A DNA stretch of 64,000 bases from Litchfieldia alkalitelluris (GTDB lineage Bacteria > Bacillota > Bacilli > Bacillales > Salisediminibacteriaceae): assembly GCF_002153425.1 (NCBI RefSeq), contig NZ_KZ119600.1:2345920-2409919 (forward strand), in the 5' to 3' direction. The notes below the pieces were generated by a model. That model saw only the letters and a program-made list of their open reading frames with translations. It did not search any database and was not told the origin of the DNA. The position numbers and the translations under genes are program-made. Below, one piece after another: positions 22,943 through 32,934 of this stretch (positions are counted from its first letter, which is position 1; each line of letters starts with the position of its first letter).

Positions 22943-23347
22943 AGGTGAATCCTCCTCAAACCAGACTATGTATAATACTGCTTTTTAGCTTGTGTGGGAG
23001 AAGTGAAATTTATGTAAAACACCATTAGGAAAATGAAACATTCTTCTTCCTATAAACGTCTTTAGTAGTAGACATAATTTAGAAAGTATCAAAGATTTTA
23101 AAACTTTCAACATTTTGTTTGTAAATTATGGTATTTTTAAGTATATTAGAATCCTTTATTAGCTATTTTTTATTTAGATTCTGTAAAAATTCGCACAATG
23201 AGTAATGAAGGTATTACTTACTTGGTAATTGAGTGTACGGAAGGGGAGAAATCTGCAGCGAGTTCAAGTACATCAAGTGTATTTTTACCGTAGCCTATAT
23301 TAATTGATGTTAAGGAGATAGTAAAAATTTTAGAAAGCAGGGGGATT
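22943..23347. other. intergenic region between divergent NhaC gene and the MoxR-VWA operon
   Basis: 405 bases, AT-rich. It must hold the promoters of the NhaC gene (minus) and of the large operon (plus). I see no riboswitch or strong terminator. A 31-codon frame at 23199-23294 lacks a ribosome-binding site and is not called. Exact promoters were not assigned. Confidence 0.5.
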
Positions 23348-25714
23348 ATGATAGATAAACGAATCAAACTAGTTCTTATTATATTAACTTTTATGTTTTT
23401 ATTTCCGATTCACAATGGTTTTGCAGATAATACGGAACGCATTACAATAACAACCGAAATAGGTTTCAACAATACCGTAAAAAGATTTGAAGGATTCCCT
23501 ATTACTGTTACTTTAAAAAATAATGGTGGGGATATTTCAGGAGATTTAGCTATCGTAGTAAATCCGAGTAATAATAGTAACAACGCAAACTTTTTAACGG
23601 AGGTACATTTGCCTGCCAACAGTGAGCAGACTATTCAATTGACCGTTCCAGGACACAGTGGCTTTTTCAACAATAATAGAGATGACCATATTTTATTTTA
23701 TGAGGGTGGATGGAAGAACGGAAATCGAGTAAAGATGGACGGGGATACTAGAATTAATCCAGCTTTTATAAACCAAGAAGATGTTTTAGTAGGATTATTA
23801 ACACCGTTTCCCGATGAATATCAATTCATTAGGAGCTTACGATCATCACATGGTTTTTCTATTACATCAGTTCCTATAGAAAACAATGAAATGCCAAAAG
23901 ACCCAATAGGACTAAACATGTTTGAATACATCATCATTGATCAATTCTCTGTAGCAGAACATCTATCAAATGACCAACAAAACGCAATAAAATCATGGAT
24001 ATCTAGTGGGGGTACATTAATAGTAGCACCAGATATAGGCTTAGAACAAAAAATAGGTTCTTTAGAAGAATTAATGCCCATAGAGTCTTTTAGTAGAGAA
24101 GAAAAGTATTCAGGGGACTTTTTCCACAGTGAAGAAGAAATCTCTAATATAGAATTATCCATTGGTACTATGAAGGATAAATCAAGGGTTATGCAATCCA
24201 CCGACGATGGTATTCCAGTAGTAGTGAGTAATACATACGGATCTGGCGAAGTTATTCAATTAGCATATTCACCGAGTTCATCAGCATTTACAGATTGGGA
24301 AGGTGCGAATGAATACTGGTTAAATACGTTTAGATCGACTACCCAAAACAGAATGTACCAGCAATCTATATATGACAGTTTAAGTTGGGGATTAGCACAA
24401 ACAACTAACTTATTCCCTTCTTCATTTCTACCTTTTTCAATATTAGTATTAATATTTGCTATATATGTCATTATTATGATTCCTGCGATCTACCTTGTTT
24501 TACGAAAACTTGATAAGCGCGAATACTCCTGGTGGCTATTACCAGCAGTTTCCCTAGTCATATCATTAAGTATCTTTTGGTTTGGAGGAAAAGATAGAAT
24601 AGCAAATCCACAAATTAATGAAATGACAGCTATAAAAGTAGATGAAGCAGGTTACGGTCAAGGCTATGGTAGTATTGCTTTACTTAGTAACAGAAGTGGT
24701 GATTACGAAATTAATGTGGAGGCAGAAGGTTTCTCAGCTTTTCCAATTGAACAGTACTACGGTGGGTACAATCAATCTACTGAAGCAACTGCAGCATTTA
24801 GAAATCAAGGAGATCAAGTTAATCTATTATATAAAGATGTGGAGTATTGGTCCATTCGGAATGCAACTGGGCCTATATACAATTTAGAAATTGGAGAATT
24901 ACAAACTGATCTTAAACTAGAGGATAATGAGATAACAGGTACTATCACGAATACTTCAAAAATAGATTTTGAGGATCTTTTATTTATGTCTGGCCGTCAA
25001 GAATATTCTCTTGGAGAACTTTCATCTGGCGAAACGAAGAATGTTTCCTTTGAATTAAAAGCATCAATCTTATCAACACCTACAGTAAGCAGACACTATC
25101 ATTATAATTATAATCAAAACTTAGAGGAACGTAGAAAAGAAGAACTATTTAGCACAATAAGTGAATTTAATTTATTTGATAGGGGGAAACCAGCGCTTAT
25201 TGGCTTAACAAGGAACACTGTATTAGGCACATCTATCGTTGATTCAAATGCATTAATGAATAACTTTAATGCAATAGTATATTCAGTTAACATAGAAGAG
25301 ACTTCTTCTGGTCCATTCACTTTAGAAACAGACGATTTAACACCTGAATTTCATGTGTTAGAATCTCAATCCCATTTTCTTGAATCTAATTTAGATTCAG
25401 GGGGCAGAGAGGTTTATGCAGGAGAAGGTATTTATGAGTTTATCTACTATTTACCAGATGATCTCTTTGGAGAAAAAGTAGAATACAATGAATTCCAAGT
25501 AACGATTCACCAGGGAGAAAGCTTCAATTATGAAATATATAATGTCCAAACAGAACAATATGATATGATTACAGATTCAAATATTTTCATGGAAAACAAT
25601 GGGGAAATGTATGTTAGTTCAAATGGGGAAATGATTATTAAAGTAGAGAAATCCGAATTCCCTGAACAAATACCTGTTCCAGAAGTTTCCTTGAAAGGGG
25701 AGGTTAAAGAATGA
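23348..25714 (+). CDS. exported membrane protein with GATase-like domain, first gene of the MoxR-VWA operon
   Basis: A 788-residue protein. A signal peptide (residues 1-26, ending NGFADN) is followed by a beta-rich domain (about 30-135) and a ThuA/GATase1-like alpha/beta domain (about 145-335: VGLLTPFPDEYQFIRSL, IKSWISSGGTLIVAPDIG). Two or three membrane segments follow at about 358-418, then a second large beta-rich extracellular part (430-780). I do not recognise a named family. The gene overlaps the ABC ATPase gene by four bases, so it is probably the extracellular partner of that transporter or of the MoxR/VWA proteins. GGGGGATT precedes the start. Confidence 0.7.
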   Translation: MIDKRIKLVLIILTFMFLFPIHNGFADNTERITITTEIGFNNTVKRFEGFPITVTLKNNGGDISGDLAIVVNPSNNSNNANFLTEVHLPANSEQTIQLTVPGHSGFFNNNRDDHILFYEGGWKNGNRVKMDGDTRINPAFINQEDVLVGLLTPFPDEYQFIRSLRSSHGFSITSVPIENNEMPKDPIGLNMFEYIIIDQFSVAEHLSNDQQNAIKSWISSGGTLIVAPDIGLEQKIGSLEELMPIESFSREEKYSGDFFHSEEEISNIELSIGTMKDKSRVMQSTDDGIPVVVSNTYGSGEVIQLAYSPSSSAFTDWEGANEYWLNTFRSTTQNRMYQQSIYDSLSWGLAQTTNLFPSSFLPFSILVLIFAIYVIIMIPAIYLVLRKLDKREYSWWLLPAVSLVISLSIFWFGGKDRIANPQINEMTAIKVDEAGYGQGYGSIALLSNRSGDYEINVEAEGFSAFPIEQYYGGYNQSTEATAAFRNQGDQVNLLYKDVEYWSIRNATGPIYNLEIGELQTDLKLEDNEITGTITNTSKIDFEDLLFMSGRQEYSLGELSSGETKNVSFELKASILSTPTVSRHYHYNYNQNLEERRKEELFSTISEFNLFDRGKPALIGLTRNTVLGTSIVDSNALMNNFNAIVYSVNIEETSSGPFTLETDDLTPEFHVLESQSHFLESNLDSGGREVYAGEGIYEFIYYLPDDLFGEKVEYNEFQVTIHQGESFNYEIYNVQTEQYDMITDSNIFMENNGEMYVSSNGEMIIKVEKSEFPEQIPVPEVSLKGEVKE

Positions 25715-26643
25715 TAGAAACTGTAGGATTAACTAAAAAATATGGGTCATTTACAGCTCTAAAAGATCTTAACCTTTCCATTTCTGAAGGGACAGTTTAT
25801 GGTTTTGTTGGTCAAAATGGGGCTGGTAAGTCTACAACATTTCAAATCATTGCGACACTATTAACCCCATCAAATGGAACTGCATATGTAGATGGAATTA
25901 ATATCATGGAAGAGCCTGAAAAAGTGAGACGAATCATTGGATATATGCCTGACTTTTTTGGTGTGTATGATCAATTTAAAACGTCTGAGTACCTTGATTT
26001 TTACGGTGCTAGTTATGGATTATCAGTAAAGGAAAGATCAGAAATGATTCCACAGTTATTGGAATTAGTCAATTTGAGTAAAAAACATGATTCCTATGTA
26101 GATTTATTATCAAGGGGAATGAAGCAAAGGTTATGTTTAGCACGGTCACTTATCCATGATCCCAAAGTATTAATTTTAGATGAACCAGCATCAGGATTAG
26201 ATCCAAGAGCAAGAATTGAAATGCGTGAAATTCTAAAAGAGCTTAAAACGATGGGTAAAACGATAATTATTTCATCCCATATATTACCTGAACTCGCAGA
26301 AATGTGTGATGAGATAGGAGTAATAGATAATGGTGAACTAGTTGCTACTGGATCTGTAAACGACATTCAGCTTAAGCTTCAAGAACAAAAAGTCTTAATC
26401 GTGAACGTTGCAAGGGATATGGATCGGACAATTCAGTTTTTAGAAGATGATCCTGATGTACTGAACATACAGAGAGGACCAAACGGAAGTATTCAATTTG
26501 GTTTTAAAGGATCTGAAGAAGACCAGGAATCACTCATAAAAAAAGCAGTGCATGCAAATATACCACTATTGACTATCAGGCAACTTGAAACAAACTTAGA
26601 AGATGTATTTATGGAAATAACGAAAGGAGTTGGAGAAGCGTGA
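25711..26643 (+). CDS. ABC transporter ATP-binding protein (ABC-2 exporter type)
   Basis: A 310-residue nucleotide-binding subunit. Walker A is GQNGAGKST, the signature is LSRGMKQRL, Walker B is VLILDEPASG, and the switch histidine is in ISSHILPEL. Residues 225-310 form the C-terminal extension common in exporters of the CcmA/YtrB type. It overlaps the genes on both sides by four bases, so translation is coupled. It would power the permease encoded next. The substrate is unknown; the association with MoxR and VWA genes is unusual. Confidence 0.93.
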   Translation: MIETVGLTKKYGSFTALKDLNLSISEGTVYGFVGQNGAGKSTTFQIIATLLTPSNGTAYVDGINIMEEPEKVRRIIGYMPDFFGVYDQFKTSEYLDFYGASYGLSVKERSEMIPQLLELVNLSKKHDSYVDLLSRGMKQRLCLARSLIHDPKVLILDEPASGLDPRARIEMREILKELKTMGKTIIISSHILPELAEMCDEIGVIDNGELVATGSVNDIQLKLQEQKVLIVNVARDMDRTIQFLEDDPDVLNIQRGPNGSIQFGFKGSEEDQESLIKKAVHANIPLLTIRQLETNLEDVFMEITKGVGEA

Positions 26644-27512
26644 AATCAATCATAATGAACCCTGTATTAAATAAAGAAATCAGATTGCGCTTTCGGTCTC
26701 CTAAGAGTTTTATTGGAATTGCAGCTTATTTAAGTATTCTAGGACTAATATCCCTTGGATTTATTGGATTAACATTAAATTATGATAATATGGGGGTTTT
26801 TCGACCTGAAGAGAGTCGTGGGATGTTTCTATTAATAAGCATGCTCCAGTTAGCATTAGTCATATTTATCACTCCTGGACTGACATCTGGGGTCATTAGT
26901 AGTGAGCGGGAAAGACAAACTTTACCGATTTTATTAACGACAGCACAGTCTTCCTTGTCAATCATAGTAGGTAAACTCCTATCTTCCCTATCTTATTTAT
27001 TCTTAATTGTATTTGCATCTGCGCCGTTGTATATGATCGTTTTCTTATATGGTGGAATATCACCTTCAAATATAATTGCTAGTTTTGCCCTTTATATTTT
27101 CACTATGTTGGTGATTGGTAGCTTTGGTATTCTTGCTTCAACGTTAATAAGAAGAACGATTTTAGCAATGGTGACCACCTATAGTATTGCCTTTTTTATT
27201 ACTGGTGGCATGGCAATCATTACTATAATGCTTACTAGCTTTAGTTATCAGTTTTATAGCCAAGGTAATGATTACATCTGGCCGTTCATAACAGCCTCCA
27301 TTAATATACCAATTATGTTTTTCTCTTTATTTGAACCTAATATAGTAGATGAATTTAAAGATATGGCTGGGCTTGACCTCTCACCATGGTTTGTTTTCTT
27401 TAGCTTTTATATATTGATCATTACTGGTTGTTTAACTATTGCAATACGGAAGCTTCGTCCAAGAATGAAAGGTAAAGTAAAAAAACTCTCAAAGAAAGTA
27501 AGTAGCCTGTAG
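26640..27512 (+). CDS. ABC-2 type permease
   Basis: A 290-residue membrane protein with six membrane segments. It starts with NPVLNKEIRLRFRSPKSF and has ISSERERQTLPILLTTAQS between segments two and three, the amphipathic element typical of ABC-2 permeases of the YxlG/NatB kind. The start is GTG 26640, overlapping the ATPase stop. The stop codon (27510-27512) is directly followed by a fragment of the R1 repeat, which interrupts an otherwise tightly packed operon. Confidence 0.88.
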   Translation: MKSIIMNPVLNKEIRLRFRSPKSFIGIAAYLSILGLISLGFIGLTLNYDNMGVFRPEESRGMFLLISMLQLALVIFITPGLTSGVISSERERQTLPILLTTAQSSLSIIVGKLLSSLSYLFLIVFASAPLYMIVFLYGGISPSNIIASFALYIFTMLVIGSFGILASTLIRRTILAMVTTYSIAFFITGGMAIITIMLTSFSYQFYSQGNDYIWPFITASINIPIMFFSLFEPNIVDEFKDMAGLDLSPWFVFFSFYILIITGCLTIAIRKLRPRMKGKVKKLSKKVSSL

Positions 27513-27556
27513 CGAGGAGACTCACCAGCCGTCCACGGAAAGGGAATGGTCTAAAA
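27511..27556 (+). repeat. dispersed repeat family R1, fragment D inside the operon
   Basis: AGCGAGGAGACTCACCAGCC and then GTCCACGGAAAG matches the GTCGAGGAGGCTCACCAGCCGCCCGCGG segment of the copy at 38020. It starts at the stop codon of the permease gene and lies in the only sizeable gap (107 bases) of the operon. The next gene has its own strong ribosome-binding site. Confidence 0.65.
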
Positions 27557-27619
27557 CGAACACGAACACATGATTTGAAATTTCACGGTAGACTTAACTA
27601 AAAGGAGGGAGGAAGGCAG

Positions 27620-29179
27620 ATGGAAGGAAAAAATCATTTTATTGATCTTATCAATGAACTAAAAAGAAAACTAATTAAGTCTTACACTCTGAATATGTTT
27701 CAATATGTGATTTTTTTCAGTATACTAGGTCTCTTTTTAGTAGCAATAGTCGCACGATTTGTCATTATCACAAGTTTTTCTTTCTGGTTGATGTTCATAC
27801 AGTTTATCGTTTTATGTTCATTAGTATTTTATTGGTATAAGAAATTGCCATCAACAGAGAAAGCAGTTAAGATATATGATTCAATTGTTAAGGATAATCG
27901 CGTGCTTACTGCTTTCTCCTTTATGAAGGAGGATAATAAACTATCAACTTTACAAAGAGTTGATACCGTGGACAGGATGAAAAGGAGTAGAATTAAAGTT
28001 CTTACATTACAAAAAGTACAATTAAATTGGAAAACCTTAAGTTTGTCCTTTTTACTATTAGCTGGTACGATCATTTCCTTTACCTTTCCAAGTCAAAAGA
28101 TGCTTGCTGCAACAGACATAAAAACGAATAAGAATCTAGTAAATGAATTGGTCGATAGGTTAAATGATGTGGAAGAGTTGGAAAACGAGAATGTGCAGTC
28201 TTTACTTGACCAACTTAATGAAGAGATAAAAGAAACAAATAATGCAAAGACCGCCCTAGAAGTCTTACAAGAAACAGAAGCATCATTAGAAAAGATGAAG
28301 CTTGAGCTTACTGAAAAAGAAGCAGCACTGCAGGAGATGATAGATCAACTGCATGATTCAGGCATGCATGATTTCGCAGACGCATTACTGGATTTAGAAG
28401 ATGGAGAGAGTTTAGGTGAAGCTATGAAAAACATGATGTCTCTCTTAGAAAGCCAGTCTTCAGATGAAAAGGAAGCCATTCTTCAAACACTTGAACAGTT
28501 AATAAATGAAGATATTAATGGTGAGTTGACAGAAGAGCAACTTGCATTATTAATAGAAAAATTAGAGGAACTAATCCAAGCAAATTCTACTATGGAAGAC
28601 TTGTTAAAACTACAACAAGAGATACAAGAGACCACAGTGTCTTTGAATAGAAACATGGCCAATGCAGGTCTTGAAAATAATCCTAATCTCTCTTTTGCTC
28701 CTCAAAGCAATCACTCTGAAAATCAGGGTGAAAAAGGAAATAATACGGATAATTCAAATGATAGTAATAATCAACAAAGTAATAGTGAAAACGGTGGTCC
28801 TAGTAACGGAAAAAGTGGGGAAGGAGAAGGAAATGGTATAGGTGAAACTGGTAGTCAGAGTCCTGGAAGTGTCGGAAATGGATCTGGTTCAGGTGGTGAG
28901 GGAGCTGGTTCAGGACAGGGAACTAGGGATTTAGTAACGATTCCAGATAGAATAAAAAGTGATAGTAATATGGAGATAGACGATGGAGATATCGGAGCAG
29001 GTGAAGGGTTAACGCAAGAGTCTGAGCTTGCACCAATTCTAAAAGGTTCCATGAGACCATACCAAGAAGTCATTGGTGAATATGAGAAAAGTTATCGTGA
29101 GAGTACTAACCGTCTTCAGCTTCCTAACCATTTAGAGGAGATGGTCAGGGATTACTTTAGTGAACTAAACCCGGAATAG
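27620..29179 (+). CDS. membrane protein with long coiled coil and Gly/Ser/Asn-rich segment
   Basis: A 519-residue protein. Two membrane segments near the N-terminus (about 20-70) and one at about 137-157 flank a small loop domain. From about 170 to 350 the chain is a Glu/Leu/Gln-rich coiled coil. Residues 360-440 are a low-complexity Gly/Ser/Asn/Glu region (GNGSGSGGEGAGSGQG), and the last 75 residues are ordered again (PYQEVIGEYEKSYRESTNRL). The build resembles DUF4175-like proteins that accompany MoxR ATPases in other bacteria, but I am not certain. AAAGGAGGGAGG precedes the start. It is 11 bases upstream of the MoxR gene. Confidence 0.65.
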   Translation: MEGKNHFIDLINELKRKLIKSYTLNMFQYVIFFSILGLFLVAIVARFVIITSFSFWLMFIQFIVLCSLVFYWYKKLPSTEKAVKIYDSIVKDNRVLTAFSFMKEDNKLSTLQRVDTVDRMKRSRIKVLTLQKVQLNWKTLSLSFLLLAGTIISFTFPSQKMLAATDIKTNKNLVNELVDRLNDVEELENENVQSLLDQLNEEIKETNNAKTALEVLQETEASLEKMKLELTEKEAALQEMIDQLHDSGMHDFADALLDLEDGESLGEAMKNMMSLLESQSSDEKEAILQTLEQLINEDINGELTEEQLALLIEKLEELIQANSTMEDLLKLQQEIQETTVSLNRNMANAGLENNPNLSFAPQSNHSENQGEKGNNTDNSNDSNNQQSNSENGGPSNGKSGEGEGNGIGETGSQSPGSVGNGSGSGGEGAGSGQGTRDLVTIPDRIKSDSNMEIDDGDIGAGEGLTQESELAPILKGSMRPYQEVIGEYEKSYRESTNRLQLPNHLEEMVRDYFSELNPE

Positions 29180-29190
29180 GAGTGGAAATT

Positions 29191-30180
29191 GTGGAGGAAA
29201 ATGAGTTTTGGGAAGCGCAAAATAGTCTTCAAAAAATAAAACAAGAAATTCAATCTTTTATCGTAGGACAGGAAGAAGCCCTGAATCAAATACTATGGTC
29301 AATGTTCGCAGGTGGACATGCTTTATTAGAAGGACTTCCTGGTGTGGGTAAAACGATGATGATTAAAACTATTTCAGATGCGATGAGTCTCACTTTTTCT
29401 AGAGTTCAATTCACACCTGATCTCATGCCAGCAGACATTACTGGTACAATGATGATCGAACCAGATGAAAACGGAAAACAACAGTTTGTCTTTCATCGTG
29501 GACCAGTTTTTTCAAACATAGTGCTTGCTGATGAAATAAATAGAGCTACCCCGAAAACACAGAGTGCGCTACTTGAAGCGATGGGTGAAAAGACAGTCAC
29601 TGTAGTGGGTAAAACTGAACAGCTGCCTGAACCATTCATTGTACTAGCCACACAAAATCCAATTGATTTAGAAGGAACATATCCTCTTCCTGAAGCGCAG
29701 GTTGATAGATTCCTTTGTAAAATCAATATTACATATCCAACGAAAGAGGAATTAAGGACAATCATAGATCGGACAGTCACTAATAAAAAAGAATCGATTC
29801 TTCCAGTTATATCAAATTTAGATGTCATTCAGATACAAAAACTAGCATCAAACATTTTAGTTGCAGAGGAGATGCTTGATTTTGCCATCAATACCATTAT
29901 GGCTACACACCCTGACAATGAGTTGGCACCTGACACTGTAAGGAAATACGTACGTTTTGGATCAGGACCACGTGGGTTGCAAAGCATGATAAAAGTTGCA
30001 AAAGTCCGTGCTCTAATGGAAGGTCGTTTTAACGTATCCATTGGAGACCTTAAACAAGTTGCACTTCCTGTTCTTCGTCATCGTATTTTTTTAAATTTTG
30101 AAGGTGAAGCATCTGGTATTACAACCGATTCATTGATAAATGATGTACTACAATCTATATCTGAGGAACAACCAGCATGA
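29191..30180 (+). CDS. MoxR-family AAA+ ATPase
   Basis: A 329-residue AAA+ ATPase. Walker A is GLPGVGKT, Walker B is VLADEINR, sensor 1 is in VLATQNPIDLEGTYPLPEAQ, and the arginine finger region follows (VDRFLCKI). The C-terminal lid ends near residue 315. MoxR proteins act as chaperones that load cofactors or assemble complexes, usually with VWA-domain partners, and such partners are encoded directly downstream. The start is placed at GTG 29191, because AGGAG lies eight bases before it; the GTG at 29182 overlaps that site. The gene overlaps the DUF58 gene by four bases. Confidence 0.95.
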   Translation: MEENEFWEAQNSLQKIKQEIQSFIVGQEEALNQILWSMFAGGHALLEGLPGVGKTMMIKTISDAMSLTFSRVQFTPDLMPADITGTMMIEPDENGKQQFVFHRGPVFSNIVLADEINRATPKTQSALLEAMGEKTVTVVGKTEQLPEPFIVLATQNPIDLEGTYPLPEAQVDRFLCKINITYPTKEELRTIIDRTVTNKKESILPVISNLDVIQIQKLASNILVAEEMLDFAINTIMATHPDNELAPDTVRKYVRFGSGPRGLQSMIKVAKVRALMEGRFNVSIGDLKQVALPVLRHRIFLNFEGEASGITTDSLINDVLQSISEEQPA

Positions 30181-31043
30181 CTTCCCTTTTACCAAATCAA
30201 TTAAGATTGCAACTTACAAAGCTACAATGGCAAACCAGTAGTCAAAAGCGAGGTTCTCAAAATGGAAGACGCCGATCGTCTACTTATGGTAGTTCCCTAG
30301 ACTTTTCAGATTTTCGCCCATACCAACTAGGGGATGACATAAGACAAATCGATTGGAACGTCTATGCTAGAACGCACAAGCATTATATAAAAAGATTTTT
30401 AGATGAACAGGAGTTATCCATTACTATTTTCATAGATTGTTCTATCTCTATGGGAAAGGAAAGAAAGAAATGGAAAATGGCCAAAGCTTTAGCAGCTATG
30501 GTAGCTTATATTGGACTAGCAAATGACGATAGAGTTTCCATTATTCCTGTCTCAAATGATAATTATCCATTTTTAAATAAGAAAGGAATGGTTTTTACAC
30601 AAGAGATGCTTTCTCAAGTAGATACATACCAAGCTACAGAAGAGAAAGGTTTCTTTGAATTACTCGCCAGTTTCCGTCAATCTAAATCTAATCTAAGCTT
30701 TATTATTAGTGACTTTTTGGAGCCAATTGAAATAATTGTTGAAAAACTAAAACACATTCAAGTCAATCAGCATTTACGTATTATTCATTTACTTAGTGAG
30801 GAGGAATTACATCCTTCTTTTAATGGAGATGTAAATTTATTAGATGTAGAAAAAAAGTTAGCTCCTGTTCAAGTAAGTGTTAATAGACAAGTAATATATG
30901 CGTATAAAGAAAGATTAACTAAGCATTGTAAACAAATTGAAAAGCTATGTCATGAACGTGGCATGGAGTATATTAAACTTAGTACAGCCCAGTCTTTAGA
31001 AAGTATTTTATATCATAACATGAAACAAAGAGGTTGGTTGTAA
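30177..31043 (+). CDS. DUF58 domain protein (MoxR partner)
   Basis: A 288-residue protein with the DUF58 signature SLDFSDFRPYQLGDDIRQIDWNVYART (here residues 40-67), followed by a degenerate VWA-like fold. IFIDCSISMGKERKKW carries a D-x-S-x-S-type metal site. There are no membrane segments, unlike many DUF58 proteins that carry two. In Bat-type operons this protein sits between MoxR and the VWA membrane proteins and is thought to bridge them. The ATGA overlap with the MoxR gene points to coupled translation. Confidence 0.9.
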   Translation: MTSLLPNQLRLQLTKLQWQTSSQKRGSQNGRRRSSTYGSSLDFSDFRPYQLGDDIRQIDWNVYARTHKHYIKRFLDEQELSITIFIDCSISMGKERKKWKMAKALAAMVAYIGLANDDRVSIIPVSNDNYPFLNKKGMVFTQEMLSQVDTYQATEEKGFFELLASFRQSKSNLSFIISDFLEPIEIIVEKLKHIQVNQHLRIIHLLSEEELHPSFNGDVNLLDVEKKLAPVQVSVNRQVIYAYKERLTKHCKQIEKLCHERGMEYIKLSTAQSLESILYHNMKQRGWL

Positions 31044-31077
31044 AACATAGCCGATATGCATGAGAGTAGGTGAGAGA

Positions 31078-32934
31078 ATGGGAATTTTATATCCAATATT
31101 TTTTAGTCTATCCATTTTCATTGGAGGACTAATTATCTTATACATGTTTCGAAAACAATATGAAAATTTGGAAGTTTCCACGAATCTACTTTGGGTGCAG
31201 ATAATGAATGAGTGGAATGCAACGACTTGGTGGCGCAAACTTCAAAAGCAGCTTCTATTACTACTCCAAATCTTAATTTTTACACTATTAATTCTATCCC
31301 TTGTCCGTCCATATAATGTTACAGACAGAGTTGCAGGAGATCATGTAATCTTAATGATAGACACTTCAGCAACAATGGCTGTATTGATTAGTGAGTCTGA
31401 GGAACGAGAATTAAGCAGGTTCGATAAAGCAAAGTCAGATATACAGGAATTAATTACTAGTCTTCAACGTGGGCAGTCAGTCAGTATTATCACCATAGGA
31501 GACTCACCTAGTTTAGTTGTTAATAGGGAAACAGATTTGGATTCCATAAATAAAATTATCGAGGAGCTTGAATTGTCTTTTGAGCATCGTAATTACAACC
31601 GAGCTTTATCATTGGCTTACGCAATCAGTCAAGAAGATTCTGCAAGTATTCATGTTTATAGTGATCAGATAACAGAAGATGATCTTGGCCAATTTTATTG
31701 GAAACACCCCATACATGTTAATAACTATACTGGAGGAGAAAATAACATCTCCATAGTGACTTTTGGTATACAAGAAAATCACACTAACCAAGATCAGACT
31801 ATATCTGCAATAGCTACGATAAAAAATCACAGTGATATTACTAAAGAAGTTAATTTTACGATTAACGGAGATGATGGAGAAACTAGTTTTGAAACTAACG
31901 TGGAAATAAATGCTGAAGATGAGGCTTACATAACAATAGATGACCTACCACAGTCTTCCTTTTATCACGCATACATTGATAGTAACGATTCGTTCTTATT
32001 GGATAATGATGCCTATGCCATTTCGAGCATTCGGCCAGATCCTACATTGTATTTGATTGGAGACATTAATCCATTTTTAGAACGTGTCCTTGTTTATTTA
32101 GACTATGCAATTGTTTATGGTGACGATATTAACAAAATGGATGATTTTGAGGACGATAGTATCGTGATTTTTTCTGGGGACCATGTCCCTATTATTGAAA
32201 GGCCAACCCTTATTTTGACTAATCATGGAAGTGAACCTAGTTCAGAAATAGAATGGGCTGATGTAAGATCAGATATTGCGATTAATGATTCTGAGCTATT
32301 CAACTTTGTTGATGTATCAGATCTTTTTATTAGTAGGGTAGGAACTCAAACTAAAATGGATGTAAGTAATTCATCGACCAATGTTTTGAAGGAGCAAATT
32401 ATGTTAAGTGGAGATCTTCCTCTTATTGAGGAAGGTACTAACAATGGAAACTCATTTGTTCATGTGAAGTTCGATTTACAGGAATCAGATTGGCCCCTTC
32501 ACCCAAGTTTCCCAATATTTATCTACAATACTTTAGAATCGTTAAGTGGACAAGCTACTCTAAATTTAGGGTATTTATTACCCGGTGAAGAACGTATGAT
32601 AACAAACAACTTAACAGAAGGTACTTTACATATACAAAATCAGAATAATGTTGAAGTAGGCTACTATGAACCGAGCAAAGATGTATTTCGGGCCCCTAGG
32701 CAACCTGGGATATATTCCCTTGTAGACCATAACCAGCAGCACACTTATTTTGCAGTAACTATCGATGAGCGCGAAAAGGATACTCGGGGAATGAATTCCT
32801 TTTCTTTAACAGCAGATAATGAAGATGAATCCATTGGCACTACATACTATGAATGGTGGCCTTGGCTCCTTTTATTTGTAATTGTTTTACTAATAATTGA
32901 ATGGGAGGTGTATCGTCGTGGTATTAGAATTTGA
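31078..32934 (+). CDS. BatA-like membrane protein with VWA domain
   Basis: A 618-residue protein. The N-terminal BatA segment has two membrane spans (about 2-22 and 53-75), followed by a VWA domain (about 85-215) whose metal site reads DTSATM, a variant of D-x-S-x-S. Then come a beta-sandwich region (about 220-320), a GATase-like part and a final membrane segment (about 590-610) with a short basic tail. This is the arrangement of Bat-type proteins that display the VWA domain outside the membrane. ATG 31078 was preferred over the in-frame ATG at 31060 because AGGTGAGAG lies just before it. It overlaps the next gene by 17 bases. Confidence 0.85.
   Translation: MGILYPIFFSLSIFIGGLIILYMFRKQYENLEVSTNLLWVQIMNEWNATTWWRKLQKQLLLLLQILIFTLLILSLVRPYNVTDRVAGDHVILMIDTSATMAVLISESEERELSRFDKAKSDIQELITSLQRGQSVSIITIGDSPSLVVNRETDLDSINKIIEELELSFEHRNYNRALSLAYAISQEDSASIHVYSDQITEDDLGQFYWKHPIHVNNYTGGENNISIVTFGIQENHTNQDQTISAIATIKNHSDITKEVNFTINGDDGETSFETNVEINAEDEAYITIDDLPQSSFYHAYIDSNDSFLLDNDAYAISSIRPDPTLYLIGDINPFLERVLVYLDYAIVYGDDINKMDDFEDDSIVIFSGDHVPIIERPTLILTNHGSEPSSEIEWADVRSDIAINDSELFNFVDVSDLFISRVGTQTKMDVSNSSTNVLKEQIMLSGDLPLIEEGTNNGNSFVHVKFDLQESDWPLHPSFPIFIYNTLESLSGQATLNLGYLLPGEERMITNNLTEGTLHIQNQNNVEVGYYEPSKDVFRAPRQPGIYSLVDHNQQHTYFAVTIDEREKDTRGMNSFSLTADNEDESIGTTYYEWWPWLLLFVIVLLIIEWEVYRRGIRI

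Noticed and set aside
23199-23294. A 31-codon frame starting MSNEGITYLVIECTEG in the leader of the MoxR-VWA operon
   Set aside because: No ribosome-binding site precedes the ATG and the frame is too short to judge; it is probably chance.
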